Part shown: piece after piece, positions 37,157-47,467 of the stretch
Layout of the letters: each line of letters starts with the position of its first letter
Position numbering within the stretch: position 1 is the stretch's first letter
NCBI GenBank assembly: GCA_038729465.1
Contig: JAVYRZ010000001.1
Span: 20,512-84,511, forward strand
Direction: 5' to 3'
From: Thermoplasmata archaeon
GTDB taxonomy: Archaea > Thermoplasmatota > Thermoplasmata > Thermoplasmatales > ARK-15
Length of the DNA stretch: 64,000 nucleotides
The notes under the pieces: generated by a model
The model's database searches: none
Seen by the model: the letters and a program-made list of their open reading frames with translations, nothing else
Told to the model about the DNA's origin: nothing
Made by a program: the position numbers and the translations under genes

Positions 37157-40100
37157 ATGCGATTAGGTAAATTTAATATATCGAGCGGTGGACTAAATAA
37201 GTGGAAAATAGTTTTGTTGTTGGCATTTATCATTGGGCTTGCATTTTTTTTAAGGACATACTATACTTTGCCAGTAGCAATTCAGAATGCTAGCAATGGA
37301 TGGTTCTCAGTATCTGGTGGCGCAGATTCATATTACCACGAGAGAGCAATATCCTATATATTAACCACGCATCATCAATTATTAGAAGATACAATGCTTA
37401 ATTATCCGGTTGGATTAATGGATCCAAGACCTCCATTTTTCGATTGGTCAGTGGCATTATTCGGATACGCACTTTCACCCTTTTTTGGATTTAATATTAA
37501 CTTAGCGACAAATTATGCTTTGATTTTAATTACATCGATATATGGCGCATTGATAGCCATACCAATGTACTTAATAGGGAAAGAGGCATTCAATAAGAGG
37601 GTTGGAATTATATCTGCATTTTTAATTGCTATCAGTGCAGCTAACATGACCAGAAGTATCGCTGGCTGGGGTGGCTACGATGATGTAATACTATTTTTTG
37701 CGTTACTAACATGGTACTTTTTCTTGAAAGCACTTAAAAGCGTTAAAAAAGATGTCTGGATTGAAAGCTGGTTTAAATGGTCAAGCATCAAAATTGGGGC
37801 CAAGAAATTTTTCTCTGAAAATCATAATACGATAATTTACTCTGCACTATCTGGTATAAGCTTGGGAACAGTGGCCCTGATGTGGCAGGGGTTCTCTTAT
37901 GTAGAGGTAGTTATTTTAGTATTCTTGATCATACAGGTTTTCATAAATAGATTTAGAAATGTTTCATCTTTTCATATATTAATGATATCTCTAATATTTG
38001 GATTATTTGCATATCTGCCATCTTTACCATGGTATGTTGTTGATAATGCTGTATCTCCATGGTACAATGTTCCATTATACTTATTAATATTTACTATCTT
38101 CGTAACGATTTTTATGGAGTTAACTTCTAAATATCCTTGGACTTTAGTTTATCCTTCGGCAATAGCAGCAATCATAATAATATATGTCGCTGCATCTTTT
38201 ATTGACCCTTCTCTGATACATTTCATAGTGAGCGGGCAAGGATACTTTATAAAAAATAGATTATACTCTACTATTGCAGAGGCACAGCCACCAACGCTTT
38301 CAGAGTTAATAATGAGCGTAGGAGTTGGAGTGTTCTTCCTGTTTGTTGGTGGATTCTTATATATGATATACAAAGCTAGAAAAGCATTAAATGATTATTA
38401 TATATTTTTCATCATATTTTCTGCAGTTTCAGTTTATATGGCTTTTTCAGCTTCGAGATTCATTATAAATGGATCCCCTGGATTTATTATTCCTGCCGCA
38501 TTTGCTCTTGATATAATTATCACAAAATTCAACTTTGGACAGATAAAAAAAGATTTCAAGAACATGTCACATTTAGGATTTACAGGATTTAAAAAGAGCG
38601 TAAAATGGAGCAAGGTGGCAGTAGTAGTATTAATAGCAATCCTGGTAATATTTCCGAATGTATGGAGCGCCATGGATGCTGCGATACCGCTCACAAACGA
38701 TTCACAATACAATAAACAGATCTACGATGCAATGCCATCAGTTTTGAGGCCAGCTAATTACACATCACCATGGTATATAGGCGCATTTGGATCTTATTTG
38801 CCTCTATCCACAGATCCTTTAACCAGGGCTGAAACTTGGTTGTCAGAACAGAACACCAATCTATCTATGGAGGACCGGCCCGCTTTACTTTCTTGGTGGG
38901 ATTATGGATTTCAGACAATAGAGCAGGGACAGCATCCAGTAGTAGCAGATAACTTCCAGGATGGCTATCAGGTAGCTGGGCAATTTTTACTTGCTCAGAA
39001 CGAGAGCCAGGATATAGCATTATTAATAGCGAGAGTACTGGACGGAAATCAGCAAGTAGCTGTGAATGAAAAGCTAAGTACCACATTCACCCCTCAAATC
39101 GAGCAGATTTTGGTAAATTATTTAGGTGCCAAGGAGGTACAAAACATTCAAGACTATTATAATTATAACACAAATCAAAAATATTTAAGTACTATACTGG
39201 CCAACCCTAGCATTTATGGAGTTTACGCTAACAGCATATCGTCACAGAATATAAAATATATAATGATTTCTGGAAGTCTAGCCAGTAACTATTCAGAAAA
39301 TACTTTGGTAAATCTATACAGTGCACTTGAAGCTGCTACTGGTTATGATATCTCATATGTACTTATTGATTCTGCTATGTTTCCTTTTTCCGGAAATGAT
39401 ACCGGCACTTTTTATGCACCAGCAACATTAACGGACAGAGATATTTATAGTATAGATGGCAATGATATCCCATATACATATTATAATTTAACAGCAATAA
39501 ACGCGAGCGGTAATACTTTTCCTTTAAATAACATTCCAGCTGATGCAGCTATTGTGGGTTATAATATCTCTTATACTCCCGCATTTTACAACACTACTCT
39601 TTACAGGCTATTCTTGGGATACTCTGGCAGCGAGGTTGGAGCAACGCAGGGGTTACCAGGTTTGTCTTCAAATCTGGCGTATTATCCACCAATGCAGGGA
39701 TGGAACATGACACACTTTGAGGTTGTTTACAAGACAGCTTTCTGGAATCCTTACAAAAATTATCAGAATCATACCTCTGCCTGGAAACCAGTTTCTCTTC
39801 AGCAAGCTTATTATTACCAACAAAAAGGTATAGGAACTGTGGATTTAGAGCCTCCTGCAAATCAGACACTAGTAAATGATGTGGTAATTGATGAATATTA
39901 TCCAGGCGCGATCATAAGCGGCAAAGTGACTTTACCTGATGGAACACCTTTAAGTAATATTATGGTAACGCTCTATGATCAATATGGAATTCCACATAAT
40001 TATACTTATACAAATTCTCAGGGATATTATACCATTTATGCAGTGGCAGGAAACGACACTTTAAAGTTCACCACAGATGGCGGCCTAGATAAACTTTTGT

Positions 40101-43100
40101 TGGATGATAAAACAACGCTATCCTCTATCACTCTGAATATTTCTCAGGATCAGGCAGACAGAATACCCACCGCACTTAATGCATCTGGTGTACCTAATTA
40201 TTATATTACCAAGAATTTAGTGGTTCCGTCATCTAATGTAGATGGTGTAGTATATTATAATGTATCGGGTATACAAAAAGATGTTTCTGGAGCAGTAGTT
40301 CATTATTATAACAGTACTTATGGATTATACTATAATGCTACAACAAGTAGTAATGGGTACTATTCAATTACAAATGTTATCCCACATACTTATCAGATTG
40401 CAATTACTGTAGATAAAAATACCTACAATGTCTCAAAAACAGAGACTGTAAGTATGGGAAATAATGTTACTTTAGATCTGCCACTCTTACCAGACATATT
40501 AAAGGGGGAAATAATAAATACCAATACACCTTCTTTGGCATATCCAATACAGATAACAAATACTAATAATGTGACTGAAACAGTATACAGCAGTGCTAAT
40601 GGATCATATTCTGCAATTTTAGTGCCTGGGAACTATACAGTATTCATAAATCAACCATACATTAAATCTTATCCATATACAGTATCTTTTAAAAAGTGGA
40701 ATACGTCATTGCACCAAAATATTACAGTATCTAAATTTTATAGAGTATCGGGGATGATATCTGGATCCCCAGTGATACCAGATAATGCTTTTATAAGCTT
40801 TGCTGATACCGCATCACCGCAAAATATTGAATCAGTGCACAGCAATGCTACTGGCCAATATATCACTTATTTACCAGGTGGATATTACAATATTTATGCC
40901 CAATATACTTATGATAACATTCACTATTCATATATTAAATCAATTTATATCGGTGGGAACACTACATTAAATTTGACATTATCAAAAGCATATGAATTTT
41001 CAGGGTATACATTATTAAACTATTCAAAATTAGGAAATGCAACAGTATCTATTTCTAACAATGGTAATTTTATAAACATATATTCAAACAATACAGGATA
41101 TTATTATATATACCTACCTTCAGGAGAATATAATATAGGAGTGGTAGGATTTAGTTCTAGTAAAACTCCATATTCTTACTATTTCTCTCTAAATATTACA
41201 AATAATGAGTTCGTTAACGTATCTTTAGAATCTACAAGTACATATAGTGGAACAGTTTACAATGCAAATGGCGAGAATAACAATATTATTTATGGGGCAA
41301 TAATAATGAATGGATCAAATGGCCCTACTTATGAAACCTATATCTCACAGAATAACCAGTTTTCAATATATTCACAATCAAATTTCACAGTTTCAGTAAT
41401 GTCCCCAAATTATGTTCAGAAAACTGTAGAATATTCAGGTAAGAACATATATGTTTATCTGCTGCCTAAAAATATTACGTTACAAGGAAACATATCCTAT
41501 ATTAATAATGTATCTTATTCAGGAATATTGACAGTCAATTTTAATAAGGGAGTAAATACCTATTCAGTTACAACAGATAACAAAGAATATTCAATCTCCC
41601 TTGCGCCAGGTACATACAATATATCGTTCTATGCAAATAATTTAATGCCGCTATCAAAAACTAAGAGTGTAACTATTTATTACGGTAACTCTACGCAGAC
41701 ACTAAATTTAAATGTAGCAATGTTTGCAAATGTCAGTATCAGTCCAACTTTAGCATATAGTCTTTGGTTTGATACTAATGGAAACATTGTGAATACAGGA
41801 GCGACAACTAATTTGATGGTAGGTAGCTATACATATTATTCATATTCAGATGAATATGCTACAATAAACAATATTACAATAACTCAAAACTCAACTTATT
41901 ATTTACAGCCAACTAAAGCTTATAATGTAACAGTTAATGTGATAGGCCCTGCAATTGAGTTTCCACTAACTGTGTCTTCAAACACATTTAAATTTATAAT
42001 TCCCATAAATGGTTCTACATCATTAAAATTACCTACGGGAACTTTTAATATATCAATATATTATGTAAATTATGAGCAAGGCTATTACTATAGTTATAGT
42101 GGATATATCATTACAAAAGTTTCTGGAAATGTGTCTATAAATATATTATTGCACAAGAGCATTGCCGTTGGAACATTGCAGGGAAAGGTATCTATTAATG
42201 GCAATTTGATGCCATACGTAAATATCAATTTTATATCTTCGGAAAATCCTAATGTTTCATATACTGCTTATTCTGTTTCTAACGGTACATACCTCTCTAA
42301 ATTACCATATGGATCGTATACGGTATATGTAAATTATGTCTATAATAGTATTTATTATGCATCATTATCAAACATAAATATATCATCACAGAATTCAGTT
42401 TTAAACATAACCTTGACTAAAGCATATTATATCTCCGGAATAGAAACAATAAAAGGAGTGCCGGTAAATGTACCTATAAATGTTACATTACAGAATGCAA
42501 TATTAAGGGTAACTACTGTTAACGGTACATACACGCTGATCATCCCAGCTGGATCATATACATTCCAAGCAGAAATCGCAAAGACAGAATATAATATGTC
42601 TGTTTCTTATTCTTTAAATGAAACATTTTATATAAATAAAAATGAAAGTATAAACTTACAATATATGAGAAATAATATAACTAATATTGCGGAAAATACA
42701 ATTACTCCTTTGCAGACAGTATCACCTAATACAAATGTTACTTACCAAATACAAATATCTAATAGTGGAAATACCATGGAAACCATACAGTTAGAAACCC
42801 TTAACAGCAATTGGAAAAGTACTTTCAGCATGAATAATTTCAACATAACCCCTAACTCATCAGAATTACTAAATATTACAATCAAAGTACCGCAATCTGC
42901 CACTTACGGAATAAATAGCGTTTCATTCAGAGCTGTTTATAGTGGAAATTATACAAATTTTGCAATAAATGTGAATGTAACAGCTTATTATAATACAACA
43001 ATAAAATTCGATGCCAAGAATACTACTATGTACTCGAACACCCTAGAAATACCAGTTATAATATATAACAATGGAAACACTTTACAATCTTATAATATAT

Positions 43101-43471
43101 CCATACTGAACAAATTACAGTTAAGAGGTCTTGGATGGAATTCAACATTATATTATAATAACATAACTTTAAATGGATCAATATCAATAAAATCTCAGAG
43201 CTATATCACCTTAATATTAAAAAACGTACCAAATTCTACTTTAGTGACTAAAAACATTACAATCTATGTCACAGCTGCAGATTCTGCAAAAGCATATACT
43301 GCATCTTATTCTCCTCCATTGCCCACTATGAAGACAGGATCTATCTCAATAACAAATCTAAACTACAAGGGAATACCTTCTGCATTTGATACCACTTTGC
43401 TATTGATCGCTATAATAGTTGTAGCTGCAGTATTTATTTCAATTATAATATTCATCAGGGTGAGAAAATGA
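37157..43471 (+). CDS. aglB: Giant AglB/STT3 oligosaccharyltransferase with a long C-terminal repeat region
   Basis: About 2,104 residues, versus roughly 800-1,000 for most archaeal AglB. The N-terminal part has about 13 membrane helices with the catalytic ADSYYHE (about 56), GWGGYDD (about 172) and TIAE (about 371) segments. The acceptor-sequon-binding WWDYG is at about 578-582. From about 915 the outer part is a string of carboxypeptidase-regulatory-like beta modules (SGKVTLPDGTPLSNI and many later copies), then two CARDB/NEW3-like modules (ISNSGNTMETIQL, IYNNGNTLQSYNI). A final membrane anchor follows near 2,080. I count about 70 N-x-S/T sequons beyond residue 500. AGGTGAT before ATG 37157 fixes the start. 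The stop overlaps the next gene (ATGA). Confidence 0.93.
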   Translation: MRLGKFNISSGGLNKWKIVLLLAFIIGLAFFLRTYYTLPVAIQNASNGWFSVSGGADSYYHERAISYILTTHHQLLEDTMLNYPVGLMDPRPPFFDWSVALFGYALSPFFGFNINLATNYALILITSIYGALIAIPMYLIGKEAFNKRVGIISAFLIAISAANMTRSIAGWGGYDDVILFFALLTWYFFLKALKSVKKDVWIESWFKWSSIKIGAKKFFSENHNTIIYSALSGISLGTVALMWQGFSYVEVVILVFLIIQVFINRFRNVSSFHILMISLIFGLFAYLPSLPWYVVDNAVSPWYNVPLYLLIFTIFVTIFMELTSKYPWTLVYPSAIAAIIIIYVAASFIDPSLIHFIVSGQGYFIKNRLYSTIAEAQPPTLSELIMSVGVGVFFLFVGGFLYMIYKARKALNDYYIFFIIFSAVSVYMAFSASRFIINGSPGFIIPAAFALDIIITKFNFGQIKKDFKNMSHLGFTGFKKSVKWSKVAVVVLIAILVIFPNVWSAMDAAIPLTNDSQYNKQIYDAMPSVLRPANYTSPWYIGAFGSYLPLSTDPLTRAETWLSEQNTNLSMEDRPALLSWWDYGFQTIEQGQHPVVADNFQDGYQVAGQFLLAQNESQDIALLIARVLDGNQQVAVNEKLSTTFTPQIEQILVNYLGAKEVQNIQDYYNYNTNQKYLSTILANPSIYGVYANSISSQNIKYIMISGSLASNYSENTLVNLYSALEAATGYDISYVLIDSAMFPFSGNDTGTFYAPATLTDRDIYSIDGNDIPYTYYNLTAINASGNTFPLNNIPADAAIVGYNISYTPAFYNTTLYRLFLGYSGSEVGATQGLPGLSSNLAYYPPMQGWNMTHFEVVYKTAFWNPYKNYQNHTSAWKPVSLQQAYYYQQKGIGTVDLEPPANQTLVNDVVIDEYYPGAIISGKVTLPDGTPLSNIMVTLYDQYGIPHNYTYTNSQGYYTIYAVAGNDTLKFTTDGGLDKLLLDDKTTLSSITLNISQDQADRIPTALNASGVPNYYITKNLVVPSSNVDGVVYYNVSGIQKDVSGAVVHYYNSTYGLYYNATTSSNGYYSITNVIPHTYQIAITVDKNTYNVSKTETVSMGNNVTLDLPLLPDILKGEIINTNTPSLAYPIQITNTNNVTETVYSSANGSYSAILVPGNYTVFINQPYIKSYPYTVSFKKWNTSLHQNITVSKFYRVSGMISGSPVIPDNAFISFADTASPQNIESVHSNATGQYITYLPGGYYNIYAQYTYDNIHYSYIKSIYIGGNTTLNLTLSKAYEFSGYTLLNYSKLGNATVSISNNGNFINIYSNNTGYYYIYLPSGEYNIGVVGFSSSKTPYSYYFSLNITNNEFVNVSLESTSTYSGTVYNANGENNNIIYGAIIMNGSNGPTYETYISQNNQFSIYSQSNFTVSVMSPNYVQKTVEYSGKNIYVYLLPKNITLQGNISYINNVSYSGILTVNFNKGVNTYSVTTDNKEYSISLAPGTYNISFYANNLMPLSKTKSVTIYYGNSTQTLNLNVAMFANVSISPTLAYSLWFDTNGNIVNTGATTNLMVGSYTYYSYSDEYATINNITITQNSTYYLQPTKAYNVTVNVIGPAIEFPLTVSSNTFKFIIPINGSTSLKLPTGTFNISIYYVNYEQGYYYSYSGYIITKVSGNVSINILLHKSIAVGTLQGKVSINGNLMPYVNINFISSENPNVSYTAYSVSNGTYLSKLPYGSYTVYVNYVYNSIYYASLSNINISSQNSVLNITLTKAYYISGIETIKGVPVNVPINVTLQNAILRVTTVNGTYTLIIPAGSYTFQAEIAKTEYNMSVSYSLNETFYINKNESINLQYMRNNITNIAENTITPLQTVSPNTNVTYQIQISNSGNTMETIQLETLNSNWKSTFSMNNFNITPNSSELLNITIKVPQSATYGINSVSFRAVYSGNYTNFAINVNVTAYYNTTIKFDAKNTTMYSNTLEIPVIIYNNGNTLQSYNISILNKLQLRGLGWNSTLYYNNITLNGSISIKSQSYITLILKNVPNSTLVTKNITIYVTAADSAKAYTASYSPPLPTMKTGSISITNLNYKGIPSAFDTTLLLIAIIVVAAVFISIIIFIRVRK

Positions 43472-44241
43472 GAGCTAGATCTATTATTATACTACTTATC
43501 TCTGCCATACTTCTAGCTACTGTATATTCGGTACCTCTAACAAACGCGAGTGCTGTCAATGTTACAATCTCTGGCCCGTCACTGGTAGGAACAAATCAGA
43601 CAATTGAGTATAAAATAATAGTTAACGGATACTTTAAAGATTATGGATATCATTTATTTTTATCTGGCGAAAATCTGGTAGGTGCACTGCCAGTTCAGGA
43701 AATAACTGCATATTCTAACAGCACCAACATATTTTATACAAATATTACATTTCCGAGCCAGCCTCAAACAGTGTATATAATGGTGCAAGGAATTGGTGGA
43801 GTAGATAATTCAAATGTGACAAATACTGCTGAGTATCCTGTAAAGGTAGTATATCCTGTAATATTTACTGCTAAAGTATATAATAGTGCGGCAATTAAAT
43901 TATACAATATACCTGTTAGTTTCTATTTTGATAACGTGTACATTGGAAATAAGACCATATATGAGATCAATCCAAATTCTAGTGCGGAAACTAATTTTTC
44001 TTGGATAGTTTCTTCGGTGGGCAGTGGGCAGCATACTGTAAAATTTGTAGTGAATTCTACATTCATATATTTTAATAATGGTCAAAATAGCTATCAGTAT
44101 CAGATATATATTGGTAATCCTCCCAATTATAGCTGGGTATGGGACTTATTTATTATTGTCGTAGTTTTAATAGCCGTATTGCTCTTCTTGTTTTCAGCAG
44201 GATCTAAAAAGAGATTGCCAACTCCAAAATGGAAAAAATAA
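43468..44241 (+). CDS. Secreted membrane-anchored protein co-transcribed with AglB
   Basis: A 257-residue protein with an N-terminal signal peptide (about 1-27, hydrophobic IIILLISAILLATV), an extracellular beta-rich region with about ten N-x-S/T sequons, and one C-terminal membrane helix (about 222-243). A short basic cytosolic tail (KKRLPTPKWKK) follows. The outer region resembles the CARDB-like modules at the AglB C-terminus (YNSAAIKLYNIPVSFYFDN). The ATG overlaps the AglB stop by four bases, so the two are made together. A role as an oligosaccharyltransferase subunit or glycosylated surface partner is inference. Confidence 0.85.
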   Translation: MRARSIIILLISAILLATVYSVPLTNASAVNVTISGPSLVGTNQTIEYKIIVNGYFKDYGYHLFLSGENLVGALPVQEITAYSNSTNIFYTNITFPSQPQTVYIMVQGIGGVDNSNVTNTAEYPVKVVYPVIFTAKVYNSAAIKLYNIPVSFYFDNVYIGNKTIYEINPNSSAETNFSWIVSSVGSGQHTVKFVVNSTFIYFNNGQNSYQYQIYIGNPPNYSWVWDLFIIVVVLIAVLLFLFSAGSKKRLPTPKWKK

Positions 44242-44246
44242 AATTT

Positions 44247-44987
44247 TCATTTTTTATTATTTTTTTCTTGAATTTCAATAGCTTGTTTTATAGATATCTT
44301 ACCACTTAAAACTTTTTTAGCTAAAAGTCTTGATATTGTAATTTTACCATCACTAAGCATACGACTTTTTTTCTGAATTTCGGTAATCCCACCATTTTTA
44401 TAATGAATGGGCTGTCTTTCAGAAACTACAGTGCCATTTAAAAAGGCAATTTTTCTAGCTGAAACAATATCATTTCTTTTATATTCAGAAGTATTTTTCT
44501 CATCAACAATCTCCAAAGCAAAAATTTCTATTAATTGATTTATAATATTATTTCTATTTATAATATCTCCACTGCCAATTTTTATTTTAAAATTTAAGAA
44601 TTTATAGTCTTCATATATCTTTTTGATTGTAGATAATATGTTATCAATTATAATTTTTTCTTCTAATACAAATCCATCACCTACAACTACCATGCCAGGG
44701 ACAGGTCCTGGATCTATGCCAATGACAATATTCAAAAAAGCATCTTTGTCAAATATATAAGAAGCTGCAGTTCTGATACATTTTTCCACATCATTAATAT
44801 CACAGTGTATTACGGTATCAAAATTTATTGTTTCCGAGCTTGAGCATAATATAGCAGATATATTTTTTGGGATATTTTCAGCAGAATCTAAGATCAAAAA
44901 ATTAAATTGAAATTGTTTAATGCTTTCTAACAGTCTGAAAAAAAGTCTAGAGTCTTTTGTAAATAACCCGATCTGTTTTGTTATCAT
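44247..44987 (-). CDS. Conserved hypothetical protein with RNase-H/RuvC-like DPG motif
   Basis: A 246-residue cytosolic protein. The clearest motif is NIVIGIDPGPVPGMVVVGDG at about 86-105, the first strand pair of an RNase-H-like fold with its catalytic-type aspartate. Later segments KFKIKIGSGD and VDEKNTSEYKRNDIVSARKI could hold further acidic residues of the fold. The C-terminus is a lysine-rich helix. The family may be nuclease-like (RuvC/YqgF class) but the complete active site cannot be confirmed by eye. It is convergent with the AglB operon, five bases away. Confidence 0.65.
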   Translation of the reverse strand: MITKQIGLFTKDSRLFFRLLESIKQFQFNFLILDSAENIPKNISAILCSSSETINFDTVIHCDINDVEKCIRTAASYIFDKDAFLNIVIGIDPGPVPGMVVVGDGFVLEEKIIIDNILSTIKKIYEDYKFLNFKIKIGSGDIINRNNIINQLIEIFALEIVDEKNTSEYKRNDIVSARKIAFLNGTVVSERQPIHYKNGGITEIQKKSRMLSDGKITISRLLAKKVLSGKISIKQAIEIQEKNNKK

Positions 44988-45294
44988 GCCACAGTACCTC
45001 TCTTATAAAAAAATATTTTCATAAACTCTTTTTTAAAAATATAAAAGTTTGCAAAATATTTGATAAATAAAGCGTTATTTTTTAGAAAAGCATAAGAGAG
45101 ATTATTTCCAAATATTAATTGGATAATCCAATTGTCTTCTTGGTAATTGAACCTTTTTTGGAAGGATATGTATCTGTGCACAAACACAGCTATTCAATAC
45201 TTTTATATAAAGAATACTCTGCTCTTATTTTGTGATCAAAAATTTAAAAAGACAACTCTTAGGCACTAAGATGTTAATATAAAAATATAAGAAA
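44988..45294. other. Intergenic region with palindrome
   Basis: No convincing gene is seen in these 307 bases. A palindrome AATTGGAT-A-ATCCAATT is at 45117-45133, about 130 bases from the start of the gene on its left. A short stem CTGTG/CACAG lies near 45173-45188. TATA-like sequence (TTTTATATAAAG) is at about 45200. A short open frame here (44984-45187, minus) has no family resemblance and was not called. Confidence 0.4.
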
Positions 45295-45960
45295 TTAATT
45301 TTTATATTTTTTATATGCCTCCATTACGTATTCTATAAAGTTCTCTTCAGGATATGCTCCAATAAATTGTACATTTTCATTAATGACAATGTGCGGAACG
45401 CTCTGCACACCGTATTTATCTGCTCTATCTGGAAATTCAATAGATTCTACCATCTCTCCAGTAATATTCTCATTATATTGCGCAAATTTATGTGCAACTC
45501 TGACCGCTTTAGGGCAATAGGGGCAGGTAGGTGTAACAAATACCTGAATTTTTATTGGTTTGTCCACTTCATCTAAATGCTCTAATACATGATCATTAAA
45601 TTCTAATTTTCCAGACGAGATACTTATCACATCTTCTATAAGTGACGAAAATTCATATCCAGCAGGGATACCAGTATATCTTATTCTGCCCCCCATTGAC
45701 TCTTTTTCATCAGTTATAATGGTTGTAGGTGAAAACTCAACATTAAAAGTTTTTGCTTTAGGATCTTTAAGATTGTAATTTTCAACAGAGATCAGACTAG
45801 ATAACTCCCCCAACTCTTTTGTGATTTCCAATGTTTCATTGCAGTATTTACAATCTGGAGAATTGTCAGTAAACACAACTATCTTGACTTTGTCTTTTAG
45901 ATCTTTTTCAAACTGCTCTTTTAGGTATTTTTTATCTTCCTCGCTAATTAATGATGCCAT
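45295..45960 (-). CDS. Protein disulfide oxidoreductase (two thioredoxin folds)
   Basis: A 221-residue glutaredoxin/PDI-like protein of thermophilic archaea with two tandem thioredoxin folds. CKYC is at residues 37-40 and CPYC at 146-149; cis-proline contexts FSPTT and SVPHIVI follow in each unit. It has no signal peptide, so it acts in the cytosol, where such proteins form or shuffle protein disulfides. The N-terminal CxxC is unusual in being CKYC; the C-terminal one is the classic redox pair. Confidence 0.93.
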   Translation of the reverse strand: MASLISEEDKKYLKEQFEKDLKDKVKIVVFTDNSPDCKYCNETLEITKELGELSSLISVENYNLKDPKAKTFNVEFSPTTIITDEKESMGGRIRYTGIPAGYEFSSLIEDVISISSGKLEFNDHVLEHLDEVDKPIKIQVFVTPTCPYCPKAVRVAHKFAQYNENITGEMVESIEFPDRADKYGVQSVPHIVINENVQFIGAYPEENFIEYVMEAYKKYKN

Positions 45961-46057
45961 AAATATACACCTTTCACACTCTAAAATAAGCTCCTCTATA
46001 TATAACTTTCTAATTTTGTATTATATATAATTTATACAATATTAAAGAATGGTTTTA

Positions 46058-46732
46058 TTAAGGTTGTAAAAAATATTTTTTGTAAAGATCTTCAAAAAGC
46101 AAAGGTGCCACATTATATACTTTTTTTAACATCTCCAAAGCTAAAGCACGAATTTCCCACTGTGCCGATTTATCTGCTCTTAAACTTATAAAATACCGTA
46201 ATTCCCTGCCGTTCATTGTTACAACTATTTTTGTTTCTACGGCTTGAGTCAATAAAAAACGAGCATCTTCTCTCTTAATTTTAGCATTTATCATCTTTTT
46301 ATATAGTTCAGTGGTCTTAGAAATAAGATCATATGCTTCATCTCTAAATTCGCTTTTAGATACACTCTCTGGTAATATATAGGTTGGGTCTAAAGGAACG
46401 TATCTCTGGCTCTGCTGAGTAAACGATGCCAATCTATGTCTAATTAACTGGTGAGAACATACCCTAGAGATTCCTTCTATCCTAAATGTAAAACTGACAT
46501 GCTCGAAAACACTTTCATGGCCTAAAGATTTTAGTAGCGCTATTAAATTTTTTACTTTTTCATTATCGAGATCTTTAAAATTTTTAGAATGTGAAATAGA
46601 ACCGCTCTCAGCTGCAATATAGTCTGGACCCTTGCCAGAAACGCTCAATAATTCTTTATATTGCGAGGCATAGTCTGTGTAAGCTATTAAATCCACCACT
46701 AATCCTTTAGATCCTTCATATATAACTGACAT
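46058..46732 (-). CDS. thyX: Flavin-dependent thymidylate synthase
   Basis: Makes dTMP from dUMP using methylene-THF, FAD and NADPH. The ThyX signature RHR-x7-S is present as RHRLASFTQQS at residues 98-108 followed by QRY; ESVFEHVSFTF and the C-terminal NGRELRYFISLRADKSAQWE match the family. The length of about 224 residues is normal. ATG 46732 is chosen; an in-frame TTG lies three codons upstream. It draws on the same folate pool as the fchA/fhs genes at the window start. Confidence 0.95.
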   Translation of the reverse strand: MSVIYEGSKGLVVDLIAYTDYASQYKELLSVSGKGPDYIAAESGSISHSKNFKDLDNEKVKNLIALLKSLGHESVFEHVSFTFRIEGISRVCSHQLIRHRLASFTQQSQRYVPLDPTYILPESVSKSEFRDEAYDLISKTTELYKKMINAKIKREDARFLLTQAVETKIVVTMNGRELRYFISLRADKSAQWEIRALALEMLKKVYNVAPLLFEDLYKKYFLQP

Positions 46733-47064
46733 AAGAATCAACTTAATATTAACTCTTATAATTTAAAATTTTCTATTATTTAGTGAGACAATTTTTGGCA
46801 AGAAAATAGAAGAAATAAGATAAATTATTTTTATTAATATTACAGATAAGGTTAATATTTGTAAAATCCTATATAATAAAAACTAAAAACAGTTAATACT
46901 TAGTCAAAGCAGTAAAAATAAATGCCATGAAATATTAAAAAGTAACCTCTTTAATTACTATGTTGAAAACATTAACTAAAGAACTTATTTTGCATTTGAA
47001 ATAATCATACATTAAATCAAATACTAAACGTGAATAAAAAAGAAAAATAGTTTTGTGAGAGAAC
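46733..47064. other. Intergenic region, no gene seen
   Basis: An AT-rich spacer of 332 bases upstream of thyX. TTTAAAATT/TTATAAGAG near 46755-46765 is a possible thyX TATA element. No RNA structure or open frame of note was seen. Confidence 0.3.
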
Positions 47065-47460
47065 TTATGCAAATCTAATGTATGCAAATGCTATTATTAC
47101 TACAGCTGACAATATAAAAGCCACTCTAACCCATTTATCCATTTCTTTTCTTATTAATGGGATTATTAATAATATAAACGATAAAAGTGTAGTTCCTAAA
47201 GAGTATATTATAACTGCAACTTCTAACAAAGTGTTGTTGGCACCACCAATATTAGCAGCATAAAATACAGTACCAATCCACATCAATAATAGACTTATTA
47301 AAATAGACAGAATAACTAATGAATCGTTGAATAGCTCTGCTATTCCAATCTTTATCTTTGGGTAATATTGTGGCATTGGTTGCTGTAAAGACGGTTGCGA
47401 AGAAGGTATATTACCAGCCTGGCTTGGCTCTTGAGGCGGATATTGAGGATAACTAACCAT
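47065..47460 (-). CDS. Small membrane protein with Pro/Gln-rich cytosolic head
   Basis: A 131-residue protein. The first 35 residues are low-complexity and rich in Pro, Gln, Ser and Tyr (YPQYPPQEPSQAG and so on). Three hydrophobic helices follow (about 47-67, 76-101 and 110-129) with a short NNT-containing loop between the first two. I recognise no family. The ribosome site AGAGGT is part of a palindrome just upstream, so translation may be structure-controlled. Confidence 0.7.
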   Translation of the reverse strand: MVSYPQYPPQEPSQAGNIPSSQPSLQQPMPQYYPKIKIGIAELFNDSLVILSILISLLLMWIGTVFYAANIGGANNTLLEVAVIIYSLGTTLLSFILLIIPLIRKEMDKWVRVAFILSAVVIIAFAYIRFA

Positions 47461-47467
47461 ATTTATA

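Noticed and set aside
44984-45187. Open frame of 67 codons on the minus strand upstream of the RNase-H-like gene
   Set aside because: Phe/Tyr/Ile/Lys-rich composition typical of translated AT-rich spacer, no family resemblance and no ribosome site at its start.
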